Source of the DNA: Pseudomonadota bacterium
Lineage (GTDB): Bacteria; Pseudomonadota; Gammaproteobacteria; Burkholderiales; Ferrovaceae
Direction: 5' to 3'
DNA length: 64,000 nt
Assembly: GCA_021796835.1 (NCBI GenBank)
Contig: JAKABO010000007.1
Span: 27,624 to 91,623, forward strand
How positions within the stretch are numbered: position 1 is the first letter of the stretch; every line of letters begins with the position of its first letter. The notes beneath the pieces are model-generated. The model was not told where the DNA came from. It worked only from the letters and a program-made list of their open reading frames with translations, and made no database searches. The position numbers and the translations under genes were made by a program. This document shows, in pieces, positions 17,679 through 28,995 of this stretch.

Positions 17679-19129
17679 GAGGAGCAACTCAGGGTCAAAG
17701 CCCCGGCCCAGTCCGGGGGCGCGAGAGCCCAGGCAGAAAATTCGGGATGCTCATCCCAGGGCGTTCGCAGCACGGTTTCCAGATCGCGAGCCATGGCAAA
17801 GTCTCCCTGTTGGGCCTGACGAATCGCCAATTCTGCCAGATAGGTACGCAAAACATATTTGGGGTTGGCGACGCGCATCCCCTGTGCCCTGACCCCTGTG
17901 GAACTTTCTTCCCGAGCACTTCGTTCCCGATAGGCGCTTACCCACTCGGTCCAGGAGGACGGGCCCTGAAATTCGGCTTCATCCTCCAGACGCGCAGGTT
18001 CTGCCTGTACGGCATCCTGGGCCAGAAAGCGAAAGAAACGGGTAAAATCCACCTGGTTCCGGTGCAGGAGAGACAGCAGGGACTCTATCAGGGACGGGTC
18101 CTCGGGCAAAGGTTTCCGCCATCCCAACTTGCGGCGAAAACGGCTCAGCAAGGATGTGGAAAATTGCGGTTCATACCGTCCCAGCACGGTCTGGATGCCT
18201 TCTTCATCGTCGATCAGCACACTCAATGCACTGCCCAGGACGGCACAATTCCAGGCCCCGATCCCGGGTTGTTGATCATAGGCATAACGCCCCTCCTGAT
18301 CGGAATGATTACCAATGAACTGCGGGTCGTAACGGTCCAGAAAGGCAAAGGGCCCATAATCAAGCGTCAGTCCCAGCAGAGACATGTTATCGGTATTCAT
18401 GACCCCATGGCAAAACCCCACCGATTGCCAGGCCGCCATGAGGTGCGCGGTACGTTCCACCACTGCCTCCAGTACGCTCAATACCGGATTGGGCTGATGT
18501 CTGGCCGCAGGATAATGAAACGTCATCAACAAATCGAGCAGTCGTTTCAATTCGGTAGGAAAGCCGTGCCAGGCCAGATGTTCCACATGACCAAAACGCA
18601 GGAAACTGGGGGCCACCCGTGCCACGATGGCAGCCGTTTCACGGGTTTCACGCCGTACGGGCAGGGAGGAAGTCAGCAGAGCCAGCGCACGGGTGGTGGG
18701 AATCCCCAATCCTGCCATGGCTTCTGACCCCAGATATTCACGCAGGGAAGAGCGCAGCACAGCGCGCCCGTCTCCACGCCGTGAATAAGGGGTCATGCCT
18801 GCCCCCTTGAGCTGGATTTCCTGATTTCCTGCCGGATCTCGTCCCAGGGTATGGGCCCGTCCATCACCCAGCAACCCTGCCCACTGGCCAAACTGATGCC
18901 CTGCGTAAGCGCTGCACCAGGGCACCTGTGGGCCATTTCCGGAGAAGTGGACACTGGCTTCCTGGGCAGGAATTTCGGACAACCCCAGTTCCTGCGCCAG
19001 CGTTGAATTCCATATTCCCCATTGAGGGTCAGGCAAACCTTCACAGCGCGTTTGGCACACGAAACCCGCCCCCCAATCATGCCAGATGGGCGGTCGAAAA
19101 AAATCCCGGAGGAACGGTGAGGTACTCAT
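17675..19129 (-). CDS. selO: protein adenylyltransferase SelO (YdiU)
   Basis: A 484-residue pseudokinase-fold enzyme that AMPylates proteins and is tied to redox stress. Visible family segments: YAGHQFGQWAGLLGDGRA (nucleotide loop), ELKGAGxTPYSRRGDGRAVLRSS-type motif (here IQLKGAGMTPYSRRGDGR), and GFCHGVMNTDNMSLLGLTLDYGPF (catalytic region). The C-terminus ends in SCSS: like other bacterial members it has cysteine rather than selenocysteine. It is first in a run with yhhQ and mutM and is divergent from the MarR gene. Confidence 0.95.
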   Translation of the reverse strand: MSTSPFLRDFFRPPIWHDWGAGFVCQTRCEGLPDPQWGIWNSTLAQELGLSEIPAQEASVHFSGNGPQVPWCSAYAGHQFGQWAGLLGDGRAHTLGRDPAGNQEIQLKGAGMTPYSRRGDGRAVLRSSLREYLGSEAMAGLGIPTTRALALLTSSLPVRRETRETAAIVARVAPSFLRFGHVEHLAWHGFPTELKRLLDLLMTFHYPAARHQPNPVLSVLEAVVERTAHLMAAWQSVGFCHGVMNTDNMSLLGLTLDYGPFAFLDRYDPQFIGNHSDQEGRYAYDQQPGIGAWNCAVLGSALSVLIDDEEGIQTVLGRYEPQFSTSLLSRFRRKLGWRKPLPEDPSLIESLLSLLHRNQVDFTRFFRFLAQDAVQAEPARLEDEAEFQGPSSWTEWVSAYRERSAREESSTGVRAQGMRVANPKYVLRTYLAELAIRQAQQGDFAMARDLETVLRTPWDEHPEFSAWALAPPDWAGALTLSCSS

Positions 19130-19271
19130 CTTGGGATTCTAACGCGATTTAGACTTAAAATAAACTATTGGGGCTCTTTCCACAAACACAGAGCCGATAT
19201 TCCGGTCCTTTCCCGACTTGTACGGCATGAGGCATGATGTTTTCCGATACAATGAAGCGGTTTCCGGAAAT

Positions 19272-19291
19272 TACAATGTACGCGTTCGTAC
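19272..19291 (+). promoter_or_regulatory. candidate promoter and operator of the MarR gene
   Basis: TACAAT (19272-19277) is a good -10, and it abuts the perfect inverted repeat GTACG-CGTT-CGTAC (19278-19291), which would cover the transcription start. This is the arrangement expected for autorepression by a MarR dimer. There is no clear -35. The MarR ATG follows at 19311. Confidence 0.4.
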
Positions 19292-19310
19292 TAAATACGC
19301 AAACCCCTTT

Positions 19311-19793
19311 ATGCCGACCGCTTGTTTAGAATTCCTCCCCACGTTGCGCGAATTGGTGCGCACCTATCAGGCTTTTGATGCCTTTTCGAGCGCCCATATC
19401 CGAACGCTGGGGCTGACCTCGCCCCAGTTCGATGTCATTGCCACCCTGGGGAATACGCAGGGGATGAGTTGTCGGGATATCGGCCAAAACACCCTGATGG
19501 TCAAGGGAACCCTGACGGGTGTACTCGACCGCCTGGAGCAAAAGGGCCTGATTTTCAGGATCTCCCACCCCACCGACGGGCGCAGCACTCTGGTCAGGCT
19601 GAGTCCGGCAGGTGAAGACCTGTTTGCCCGGATATTTTCCGCCCATCTGGCCTACCTGGAACCGGTCTTCGCCGAACTGGGCAAGGAGACTCTGGAGACC
19701 TTGCGCCAACAACTCGAACAGTTGCGCCACAGTCTGGAAAATCAGTCTACCCCCCCCTCCGGTCAGGAAGATTTCAGCCGGGCGCGGCGTTGA
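19311..19793 (+). CDS. MarR-family transcriptional regulator
   Basis: A 160-residue winged-helix regulator. The recognition region (MSCRDIGQNTLMVKGTLTGVLDRLEQKGLI) and the wing with D-G-R-S (HPTDGRSTLVRLSPAG) are clear, flanked by dimerisation helices. The frame is open to 19218, but that part covers the likely promoter, so I start at the ATG at 19311; no good Shine-Dalgarno is seen at any candidate. It is divergent from selO and its 3' end overlaps rnfH by 31 bases on the other strand. The ligand and target genes are unknown. Confidence 0.85.
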   Translation: MPTACLEFLPTLRELVRTYQAFDAFSSAHIRTLGLTSPQFDVIATLGNTQGMSCRDIGQNTLMVKGTLTGVLDRLEQKGLIFRISHPTDGRSTLVRLSPAGEDLFARIFSAHLAYLEPVFAELGKETLETLRQQLEQLRHSLENQSTPPSGQEDFSRARR

Positions 19794-20032
19794 GCCTTGG
19801 GGTCCACCTGGCGAGGCCGATAAATTTCCACGCGGTCCCCCGAATGCAAGGGAGTGGTCAGACTGCGGACCCGCCCCCACACCCCGATCGCCATCTGCGC
19901 CCAGTCGATCTCCGGATACGCCTCCAGCACACCCGAGGCCGTCAGGGCATCCGCAACGAGCGCCGTGTCGGCAACCCTTACCTTCCGGATGAACTGGTGT
20001 TCAGGCAAGGCGTAGACGACCGTCACTTCCAC
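19763..20032 (-). CDS. rnfH: RnfH-family ubiquitin-like protein (UPF0125)
   Basis: An 89-residue beta-grasp protein. The pattern MEVTVVYALPEHQFIRKV...PEIDW...GVWGRVRSLTTPLHSGDRVEIYRPRQVDPK is diagnostic of RnfH. It sits 3 bases downstream of ratA, the conserved ratA-rnfH pair divergent from smpB. Function is not established (named for linkage to rnf genes, which are absent here). The end overlaps the MarR gene tail to tail. Confidence 0.92.
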   Translation of the reverse strand: MEVTVVYALPEHQFIRKVRVADTALVADALTASGVLEAYPEIDWAQMAIGVWGRVRSLTTPLHSGDRVEIYRPRQVDPKAQRRARLKSS

Positions 20033-20035
20033 GCC

Positions 20036-20470
20036 TCACCCTCCATACAGGTCATCTGCACGCTTGACGAAGGCGTCGACCATGGTGTTGGCAATGGTGT
20101 GAAAAACCGGTCCGACCATTTTTTCCAGCAGGAAACTGGCGAAGCGCCATTCCAGGACAAACTGGATTCGGCAGGCCTCCGTTCCCAGCGGAACGAAACG
20201 AAATTCCCCTTGCAAGTGCTGAAAGGGGCCTTTCTCCAGCACCATGACCATGGATTGGGGAGGGGTTCCCTGATTGCGCGTCGTAAAACTCTGACGAATG
20301 CCATGAAAATTGATGTGCAAGGTCGCAACCGTCAGGTGCCCTTCCTGTTCATGGACCTCTGCCGCACTGCACCAAGGCAGGAAATGGGGGTATTGAGGAA
20401 TATCTTCCACCAGTCCATACATCTTTTCGGCGGAATACATCACCAATACCGACTTTTCTACACGCGTCAC
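20036..20470 (-). CDS. ratA: RatA/COQ10-like START-domain protein
   Basis: A 144-residue SRPBCC-fold protein related to yeast Coq10 (ubiquinone binding); E. coli RatA was described as affecting ribosome subunit association. The opening MTRVEKSVLVMYSAEKMYGLVEDIPQYPHFLPWC is the family signature. It heads the ratA-rnfH pair and is divergent from smpB with only 48 bases between the two starts, so the promoters overlap. Confidence 0.93.
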   Translation of the reverse strand: MTRVEKSVLVMYSAEKMYGLVEDIPQYPHFLPWCSAAEVHEQEGHLTVATLHINFHGIRQSFTTRNQGTPPQSMVMVLEKGPFQHLQGEFRFVPLGTEACRIQFVLEWRFASFLLEKMVGPVFHTIANTMVDAFVKRADDLYGG

Positions 20471-20476
20471 GGAGCC

Positions 20477-20491
20477 ACCCTAGGGTAAAAT
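20477..20491. promoter_or_regulatory. palindrome and -10 in the ratA/smpB divergent promoter region
   Basis: ACCCTAGGGT (20477-20486) is a perfect 10-base palindrome whose last base begins TAAAAT (20486-20491), a likely -10 for smpB with a start near 20498. The whole divergent gap is only 48 bases, so a protein bound here would affect both genes. Confidence 0.35.
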
Positions 20492-20518
20492 ACAGGATTC
20501 TGCACAAGATACCCCATC

Positions 20519-20962
20519 ATGAGCCTGATCGACAACCGTAAAGCCTTTCACGATTACTTCATCGAAGAACGCCATGAAGCGGGGATTGTCCTGGAAGGAT
20601 GGGAGGTGAAGGCCATCCGGGCCGGCAGGGGACAAATCAAGGAAGCCTATGTGGTGATCCTGGAGGGCGAACTGTATCTGTTGGGCGCTCACATCAGTCC
20701 CTTGCCCACCGCCTCCACCCATATCCACCCGGACCCGACCCGGACCCGCAAGTTGCTCCTGCATGCTGCAGAGATCGCCAAACTCATCGGCAAGGTAGAG
20801 CGGGCGGGCTATACCCTGATCCCCCTCAACCTGCATTACAGCAAAGGACGGATCAAGGTCGACATCGGGTTGGCCAAGGGCAAAAAACAACATGACAAGC
20901 GCGAGGCAGAAAAAGAAAAAGACTGGGAACGGGAAAAACAGCGCTGGCTGAAACAGCGCTGA
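20519..20962 (+). CDS. smpB: SsrA-binding protein SmpB
   Basis: A 147-residue partner of tmRNA in trans-translation, rescuing stalled ribosomes. The OB-fold segments ([29 protein letters not shown], then [16 protein letters not shown]) and the basic C-terminal tail rich in K/E/R, which becomes helical in the ribosome, are all present ([20 protein letters not shown] is part of it). No ssrA gene was seen nearby. Confidence 0.97.
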   Translation: MSLIDNRKAFHDYFIEERHEAGIVLEGWEVKAIRAGRGQIKEAYVVILEGELYLLGAHISPLPTASTHIHPDPTRTRKLLLHAAEIAKLIGKVERAGYTLIPLNLHYSKGRIKVDIGLAKGKKQHDKREAEKEKDWEREKQRWLKQR

Positions 20963-21010
20963 GAAATGAGGGGGACAAAGGCAGGGCGGGATTTCAACCC
21001 CCCCCTTGCC

Positions 21011-21073
21011 TCAGGTGAACATCACGAAGGCAACCGCAGCAAGGAAAAGGATGATGGTAATGGTTTCAAGCAT
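21011..21073 (-). CDS. possible 20-residue hydrophobic small ORF, leaderless
   Basis: A 20-residue ORF (MLETITIILFLAAVAFVMFT) forming one hydrophobic span. It fills the gap between the converging smpB and icd ends, on the icd strand. A promoter-like TTGACA-18-TAGCAT lies directly upstream, with the predicted start at or beside the ATG, which would make a leaderless message. No family is recognised. Such short ORFs arise by chance, so support is the combination of promoter, position and hydrophobic pattern. Confidence 0.3.
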   Translation of the reverse strand: MLETITIILFLAAVAFVMFT

Positions 21074-21079
21074 GGGTTC

Positions 21080-21109
21080 ATGCTACCTTCATCCCCGCTG
21101 CCCTGTCAA
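21080..21109 (-). promoter_or_regulatory. sigma70-like promoter downstream of icd
   Basis: On the minus strand: a perfect -35 TTGACA (21109-21104), an 18-base spacer and TAGCAT (21085-21080). It lies just after the icd stop codon. The predicted start is about 21073, the first base of the small ORF ATG. Confidence 0.4.
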
Positions 21110-21120
21110 CGCCTTTCGGG

Positions 21121-22362
21121 TCAGGCCAGATTGGCGATCAGCGCGGCACCGAATCCCGAACAGGAAACCTGTTGGGCACCGTCCATCAAGCGCGCAAAAT
21201 CGTAGGTCACGGTTTTGGCCTTGATGGTTTTTTCCATGGTGCGAACCAGGGCATCTGCCGCTTCCACCCAACCCATATGGCGTAACATCATCTCGGCGGA
21301 CAAAATCAGCGAACCGGGGTTCACATAGTCCTTGCCCGCATACTTGGGGGCCGTCCCGTGGGTGGCTTCAAACAGGGCCACCGTATCGGACAGGTTGGCA
21401 CCCGGGGCGATTCCGATGCCCCCCACCTGAGCCGCCAGAGCATCGGAGATGTAGTCCCCGTTCAGGTTGAGGGTCGCAATGACATCGTATTCGGCGGGGC
21501 GCAGGAGAATTTGCTGGAGGAAAGCATCGGCGATCACATCCTTGATGACAATGCCGTTGGGCAAACGCATCCAGGGACCGCCATCCAGCAATTCGGCGCC
21601 AAACTCCCGGCGGCACAGGTCATAGCCCCAACTTTTGAACGCGCCTTCGGTGTACTTCATGATATTTCCCTTGTGCACCAGGGTCACCGAACGACGCTGG
21701 TTGTCCAGGGCGTACTGAACGGCCTTGCGCACCAACCGTTCCGTCCCTTCACGGGAGACGGCCTTGATCCCGATGCCGGAAGTCTCCGGGAAACGGATGG
21801 ACGTCACGTTCATTTCCTGCTGCAGGAACGCAATCAACTTGCGCGCCTCGGAGGATTCTGCCGGCCATTCGATGCCCGCATAAATATCCTCCGAATTTTC
21901 CCGAAAAATCACCATGTCGGTCTTATGGGGTTCACGCACCGGACTGGGTACCCCTGTAAACCAGCGCACGGGACGCAGGCACACATACAGGTCGAGTTGC
22001 TGGCGCATGGCCACGTTGATGGAGCGAATCCCCCCGCCCACCGGCGTGGTCAGCGGTCCCTTGATGGACACGACGTAATCGCGCAAGACCTGCAAGGTTT
22101 CTTCCGGCAGCCAGACATCCGGACCATACATCCGCACCGATTTCTCCCCGGCATACACCTCCATCCAGGAAATCTTGCGTCGACCGGCGTAACACTGCGC
22201 CACCACCGCATCCACCACGTCCTTCATGACGGGAGTGATGTCCACCCCGGTCCCATCCCCCTCGATGAAAGGAATGATGGGCTGGTCCGGAACATCGAGC
22301 CTGCCATTGGCATCGACCAGAATTTTTTCCCCTGTCACAGGGACCACGATATGCTGATACAT
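21121..22362 (-). CDS. icd: NADP-dependent isocitrate dehydrogenase
   Basis: A 413-residue TCA-cycle enzyme converting isocitrate to 2-oxoglutarate. It has the dimeric bacterial IDH pattern: [15 protein letters not shown] near the N-terminus, the phosphorylation-loop region [24 protein letters not shown], and [21 protein letters not shown] ribosome site precedes the ATG at 22362 (revised from a longer frame reaching 22395). The serine that IDH kinase modifies in E. coli is conserved in context; no aceK is in the window. Confidence 0.95.
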   Translation of the reverse strand: MYQHIVVPVTGEKILVDANGRLDVPDQPIIPFIEGDGTGVDITPVMKDVVDAVVAQCYAGRRKISWMEVYAGEKSVRMYGPDVWLPEETLQVLRDYVVSIKGPLTTPVGGGIRSINVAMRQQLDLYVCLRPVRWFTGVPSPVREPHKTDMVIFRENSEDIYAGIEWPAESSEARKLIAFLQQEMNVTSIRFPETSGIGIKAVSREGTERLVRKAVQYALDNQRRSVTLVHKGNIMKYTEGAFKSWGYDLCRREFGAELLDGGPWMRLPNGIVIKDVIADAFLQQILLRPAEYDVIATLNLNGDYISDALAAQVGGIGIAPGANLSDTVALFEATHGTAPKYAGKDYVNPGSLILSAEMMLRHMGWVEAADALVRTMEKTIKAKTVTYDFARLMDGAQQVSCSGFGAALIANLA

Positions 22363-22415
22363 AAGGGACCTCAACAATAAACCCGAGCCGGGCATGATCG
22401 AAACGATTTCCCACG

Positions 22416-22421
22416 ATTATA
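22416..22421 (-). promoter_or_regulatory. -10 element of the icd promoter
   Basis: A perfect TATAAT on the minus strand (22421-22416), about 54 bases ahead of the icd ATG, giving a leader of roughly 47 bases. The -35 region has only a weak match, so an activator or UP-type contact is possible. Confidence 0.45.
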
Positions 22422-22573
22422 CGACCCTTATCTCTCCCGCGTGAAAACCCATCCCCCCACTTTCACTCATGCCGGTCAACGATTTTCTCCAGTCCTGCGT
22501 TAAACTGTGCATGGGAAGCGGCGATCCTTCAACCGCCCGACCCGTCTCCAACTGATCTTTTTGAGGTAACTTC

Positions 22574-25410
<2,837 letters not shown>

Positions 25411-25466
25411 TTTTATCCGTTCCATCCAATAACAAGCCGGCCTGACCGACCGGGGGAGGTACTATT

Positions 25467-26144
25467 ATGTCGGCTGCTGATGAGATACAAAAAGATATCG
25501 AGATACTATCCGAAGTCTTAACTTGCATCCCGTTTGAGTGGGAAGGAAAACAGTGCATCACAGAAATGAAACAGGCGGGTAGCCGCCATTGGAAACAGAT
25601 GGAATGGATTGGCTTCTATGCGGAATTTCTAATCCGAGGAGTACTTGCCAACCGCCCTGAAAACTCACGGATTTGTCCAGAGGGGGATATGTATGGGAAC
25701 GTTTCCTTCGATCTTAAACGGGCAATCAACTGGGACATAAAAACCCATCCAAATACTGCTCATGGTGCCATTCTCAATGACTGTGAGGCCATGGACATCT
25801 CATTGAAAAACCATGGACATCATGGAATCCTGATGATCTGCGCTGATTGCCAATACGACACAACCAGCGAGTTCAAGGCTTGGCATGATACATTGAAAGG
25901 CGGGACCAGTCCGTATGAACAGGATAGAAAACAAAGAGGCGCCCCGAGTCGTCGAAGAAAAGTCTCAGCACACTTAACAGAGGCTCGCTTTATCGTGTTT
26001 GATTCGACAACCATCCAAATTCTTTCAAAAAAGCAAAAAGGCTGGCGAAACGCCGATGGAAGTCCAAGAAGAGAAAAATATTCCATATCCAACGCCCAAA
26101 TCAAAAATCTCACTTCGACGCAACATGATTTTCCATCAAAATAA
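25467..26144 (+). CDS. probable type II restriction endonuclease
   Basis: A 225-residue protein assigned mainly by context: it converges on a C5 cytosine methyltransferase gene, with 15 bases between stops. A PD-(D/E)xK-like core is visible as an acidic residue in helix FYAEFLIRG, then GDMYGNVSFDLKRAINWDIKTH (a D followed by D-I-K about 10 residues later). A very strong ribosome site (GGGGGAGG) lies ahead of the ATG. Base composition is clearly lower in GC than the flanking purB and gst genes. I do not recognise the specificity family. Confidence 0.7.
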   Translation: MSAADEIQKDIEILSEVLTCIPFEWEGKQCITEMKQAGSRHWKQMEWIGFYAEFLIRGVLANRPENSRICPEGDMYGNVSFDLKRAINWDIKTHPNTAHGAILNDCEAMDISLKNHGHHGILMICADCQYDTTSEFKAWHDTLKGGTSPYEQDRKQRGAPSRRRKVSAHLTEARFIVFDSTTIQILSKKQKGWRNADGSPRREKYSISNAQIKNLTSTQHDFPSK

Positions 26145-26159
26145 CCCGCTGATCCCCAA

Positions 26160-27545
26160 TCAAAAAAGCAAAGCCAATTGAGGTTCTCTATCAAACACCG
26201 TTGGATAAACTCCCAACAAAATCCCCGCCACCCTCTGGATCGTACCGACATTTACCGCATTCCCCAACTGTTTATAAGCAGCTTGTGGGGAAACAGACTT
26301 TTTTTGATAGATGTGATCAGGCAATCCCTGCAACCGACCCGCTTCCACCAACGTTAATTTTCGGTAAGTCTTTGCATGTTTTCTCAACATCGGCCCCACC
26401 ACCGAAGTCTGGGTGATCGCCACCAACGCCGGCAGATAGGTAGGGGGTTTGACCCGAATACCACTGGGACGAAACTGGATCACCAAGTCTTTCAAGGTTC
26501 GACCTTTCCGCCCCGGATGCTTTTTCCTGGCCTGCCATTCGAATTTTTGCCGCGAAACCGAAAACTCTGGCACGGTCAATTGTGCTGTTCCCCATTTCAT
26601 CTGTTTCCACTGGTCGATAAAATCCTTATTCTCGATATAAAACCGTGAATTCTTGATACGAAAATCCACTTCCCAGGAGGCCATATCCGCAGTCAATTGT
26701 GGCTCTGGCTGAAACGCAAACGCCCAAATTGGAAAACCCGGCAGCAGATCCTGTTCAATGGTTTCTACGAAATAGTTCCACGCTTCCAGATACATTTCCT
26801 CATTCTGACTGACTTCATGATCTTGAATATTTTCTAGGGTTTCATCATCCTCGAGATAGTCCGCAATTCGCCACTGGTCTGGGTCCCATAACTTCTTTCC
26901 CTGCATCCCCTGATTGAACAGGATCAGATTCTCGATCTGTCCCTTTTCCACATCTTCCCGGACCCCCAGAATAAAAACTCTCTCCCTGACCTGTGGAGCC
27001 CCCCCGAATTTGGGAGGCAACAAGTGGGGACTGAAGATGAGGGGATCTGAAGCCACCACATAACCCAAGTCCCGCAGTGAAGAAACAATGGTCTGCCAAG
27101 TATCGGCATGACGAGGGCCAGCCAGATTCCGAACATTTTCCAAAAATAGGTAGGAAGGACGTTTGGCTTCAATGATTTGAAGGATATCGAAAAACAAGGT
27201 TCCTCGGGTTTTATCTTTAATTCCTTGTTGCCCCCCTGATTTGGAAAAAGGTTGGCAGGGGAAACCGCCACAAAGCACCTCGTGATCAGGGACCAGGCGG
27301 CTTATGTCTTCGGGGGATAAAAGAGTTTTTTCGTCATCGATGACAGAACGGGTCAAGTGACGAATATTGTCTATGAACGGAAATTTTTCTTGAGCAGGGT
27401 CAAAGATCTCACGATAAATTTTGCGTGCATCGCCATCGATTTCACACGCCAGCACACACTCCCCCCCCAAAGACCGCAGAGCGTGATGAAACCCCCCAAT
27501 CCCGGAAAACAAATCCAAGAACCTGAAGGATGATGCGTTATTCAT
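26160..27545 (-). CDS. C5-cytosine DNA methyltransferase (type II modification)
   Basis: A 461-residue m5C methyltransferase. Conserved motifs in order: I (FLDLFSGIGGFHHAL), IV with the catalytic Cys (GGFPCQPFSKSGGQQG), VI (LFLENVRNLAG), VIII (QVRERVFILG), then a long variable region of about 200 residues holding the target-recognition domain, IX-like (RKLTLVEAGRLQGLPDH) and X (AAYKQLGNAVNV). The ATG at 27545 follows an AGAGGGTGG ribosome site. Low GC matches the neighbouring nuclease gene. With it, this forms a self-contained restriction-modification pair; the recognition site cannot be inferred. Confidence 0.93.
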   Translation of the reverse strand: MNNASSFRFLDLFSGIGGFHHALRSLGGECVLACEIDGDARKIYREIFDPAQEKFPFIDNIRHLTRSVIDDEKTLLSPEDISRLVPDHEVLCGGFPCQPFSKSGGQQGIKDKTRGTLFFDILQIIEAKRPSYLFLENVRNLAGPRHADTWQTIVSSLRDLGYVVASDPLIFSPHLLPPKFGGAPQVRERVFILGVREDVEKGQIENLILFNQGMQGKKLWDPDQWRIADYLEDDETLENIQDHEVSQNEEMYLEAWNYFVETIEQDLLPGFPIWAFAFQPEPQLTADMASWEVDFRIKNSRFYIENKDFIDQWKQMKWGTAQLTVPEFSVSRQKFEWQARKKHPGRKGRTLKDLVIQFRPSGIRVKPPTYLPALVAITQTSVVGPMLRKHAKTYRKLTLVEAGRLQGLPDHIYQKKSVSPQAAYKQLGNAVNVGTIQRVAGILLGVYPTVFDREPQLALLF

Positions 27546-27699
27546 TGAGCCACCCTCTGTAGTAGAACACTTTGATGTGCCTATCATAACTCCAAACGAG
27601 CCGATCTTTGACACGACAAATGCCACTATTTTTGCCTTTATAAGCACCGCGCACCGTACCGATGTCAGGGCGAATCGGTTTGAGGAAAAGACTCCCGTG

Positions 27700-27705
27700 T
27701 ATAAT
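27700..27705 (+). promoter_or_regulatory. -10 element of the gst promoter
   Basis: A perfect TATAAT 33 bases ahead of the gst ATG. TTGAGG at 27680 is too close (14-base spacing) to be an ideal -35. It marks where the native chromosome resumes after the restriction-modification pair. Confidence 0.45.
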
Positions 27706-27737
27706 TCCCCAACTCTTCCATCACAGGATCATTCGTC

Positions 27738-28346
27738 ATGAAACTTCTGGGTTCCGTCACCAGCCCCTTCGTCCGCAAGGTGCGCGTCGTCCTGATTGAA
27801 AAACATATCGATTTTGAGTTGGTGGGCGACGCCATGACAGGAGAGGCGCCCCTGATCGAAAAACATAATCCCCTGGGCAAAATTCCTGCCCTGGTACTGG
27901 ATGACGGACTGACCCTGTTCGATTCCCAGGTCATCACGGAATATCTCGACGCCATCAGCCCGGTGGGCCACCTGATCCCGGATAACCCGCGCGAGCGTGC
28001 GGTGGTCAAACGTTGGGAGGCCATGGCCGATGGCATCCTGGATGCCGGAGTCGCCATCGTCCTGGAAAAACGTCGCCCGGAAACGGAACAAAGTCCCGCC
28101 TGGATGGAAAGGCAGCGCGGCAAGATGGAACGGGGGCTTGCCCAGATGTCCAAAGAACTGGGGACCCGCGCCTGGTGTACCGCCGATGCTCTCAATCTGT
28201 CCGATCTGGCCACCGGAAGCCTTCTGTTCTGGCTGGATTTCCGTTTTCCCGAATGGCTCTGGCGTCAGCAATACCCAAACCTGAACGCGCTGGCGAACAA
28301 GTTGGGGCAACGAAAGTCATTCAAGGAAACGCTTCCGAATCCTTAG
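27738..28346 (+). CDS. glutathione S-transferase family protein
   Basis: A 202-residue GST with an N-terminal thioredoxin-like domain (MKLLGSVTSPFVRKVRVVL; the Ser-Pro-Phe replaces the catalytic Cys or Tyr seen in other classes, as in YibF-like proteins), a glutathione-binding NPLGKIPALVLDDGLTLFDS region, and an all-helical C-terminal domain. The substrate is unknown. The final 4 bases overlap the end of dedA on the opposite strand. It was probably adjacent to purB before the restriction-modification genes arrived. Confidence 0.88.
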   Translation: MKLLGSVTSPFVRKVRVVLIEKHIDFELVGDAMTGEAPLIEKHNPLGKIPALVLDDGLTLFDSQVITEYLDAISPVGHLIPDNPRERAVVKRWEAMADGILDAGVAIVLEKRRPETEQSPAWMERQRGKMERGLAQMSKELGTRAWCTADALNLSDLATGSLLFWLDFRFPEWLWRQQYPNLNALANKLGQRKSFKETLPNP

Positions 28347-28990
28347 CGGGAACGGCGCAGGGTGTGGTGCAAGGTGGCCAGCCCGATGGGGAGCAGGGTC
28401 AGCGCCACGATGCCCAGAATCATTTCCGTGAGGTGACCCTTGACAAAGGGAACATTCCCGAACCAGTGACCGGCCAGCAACAAGGACCCTACCCACGCAA
28501 CGGCGCCAATGAAATTGAACAGGGCGAACCGCGTGTGGGCCATGTCGCCCACCCCGGCCACGAAAGGCGCATAGGTACGCACGATGGGGATGAAGCGGGC
28601 CATGACAATGGTTTTTCCGCCGTGATGCTCGTAAAAGGCATGGGCTTCAGCCAGATGCCTGGGATTGAAAAGTACGGAACGTTCCCAGTGAAATACTTTG
28701 GGGCCGATCCAGCGTCCAATCTGGAAATTCAGTTGGTTGCCCAGAAAAGCGCCTGCAGACAGTACCACCCACAACAGGGGAAGATTGAACGGGCCGGGAG
28801 TCAGGGCATTTCCAGCCGCGACGGCCCCTGCCACAAACAGCAGGGAATCTCCCGGCAGCAGGGGTGCAATCACCAACCCCGTCTCGCTGAAGATGATCAA
28901 GAATAAAATCAGATCGGAGGCATACCCATACTGCTGGCTCAAGGCCACCAGATGATCGTCCAGGTGCGCCAACAAATGAAGGATATCCAC
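28343..28990 (-). CDS. DedA-family membrane protein
   Basis: A 215-residue integral membrane protein of the DedA/SNARE-associated (PF09335) family, implicated in undecaprenyl phosphate flipping and envelope homeostasis. Signature segments: FSETGLVIAPLLPGDSLLFVAGA and ARFIPIVRTYAPFVAGVGDM. The GTG at 28990 (reading M-D-I-L-H-L) lies 5 bases after the secF stop, so translation is probably coupled; the longer frame to 29200 is antiparallel to secF and not used. It is the last gene of the queA-secF operon. Confidence 0.88.
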   Translation of the reverse strand: MDILHLLAHLDDHLVALSQQYGYASDLILFLIIFSETGLVIAPLLPGDSLLFVAGAVAAGNALTPGPFNLPLLWVVLSAGAFLGNQLNFQIGRWIGPKVFHWERSVLFNPRHLAEAHAFYEHHGGKTIVMARFIPIVRTYAPFVAGVGDMAHTRFALFNFIGAVAWVGSLLLAGHWFGNVPFVKGHLTEMILGIVALTLLPIGLATLHHTLRRSR

Positions 28991-28995
28991 GGAAA

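Noticed and set aside
17675..17700. Selenocysteine at the SelO C-terminus
   Set aside because: The codon before the final Ser-Ser is for cysteine (SCSS), as in other bacterial SelO proteins; the TGA seen is the true stop, overlapping the yhhQ ATG.
19218..19310. Upstream start for the MarR regulator
   Set aside because: It would place the -10 and the inverted repeat inside the coding region and adds 31 residues without homology to the family.
20940..20970. Repeated CAGCGCTG at the end of smpB as a terminator
   Set aside because: The repeats can pair but no T-run follows, and both copies encode the normal SmpB tail.
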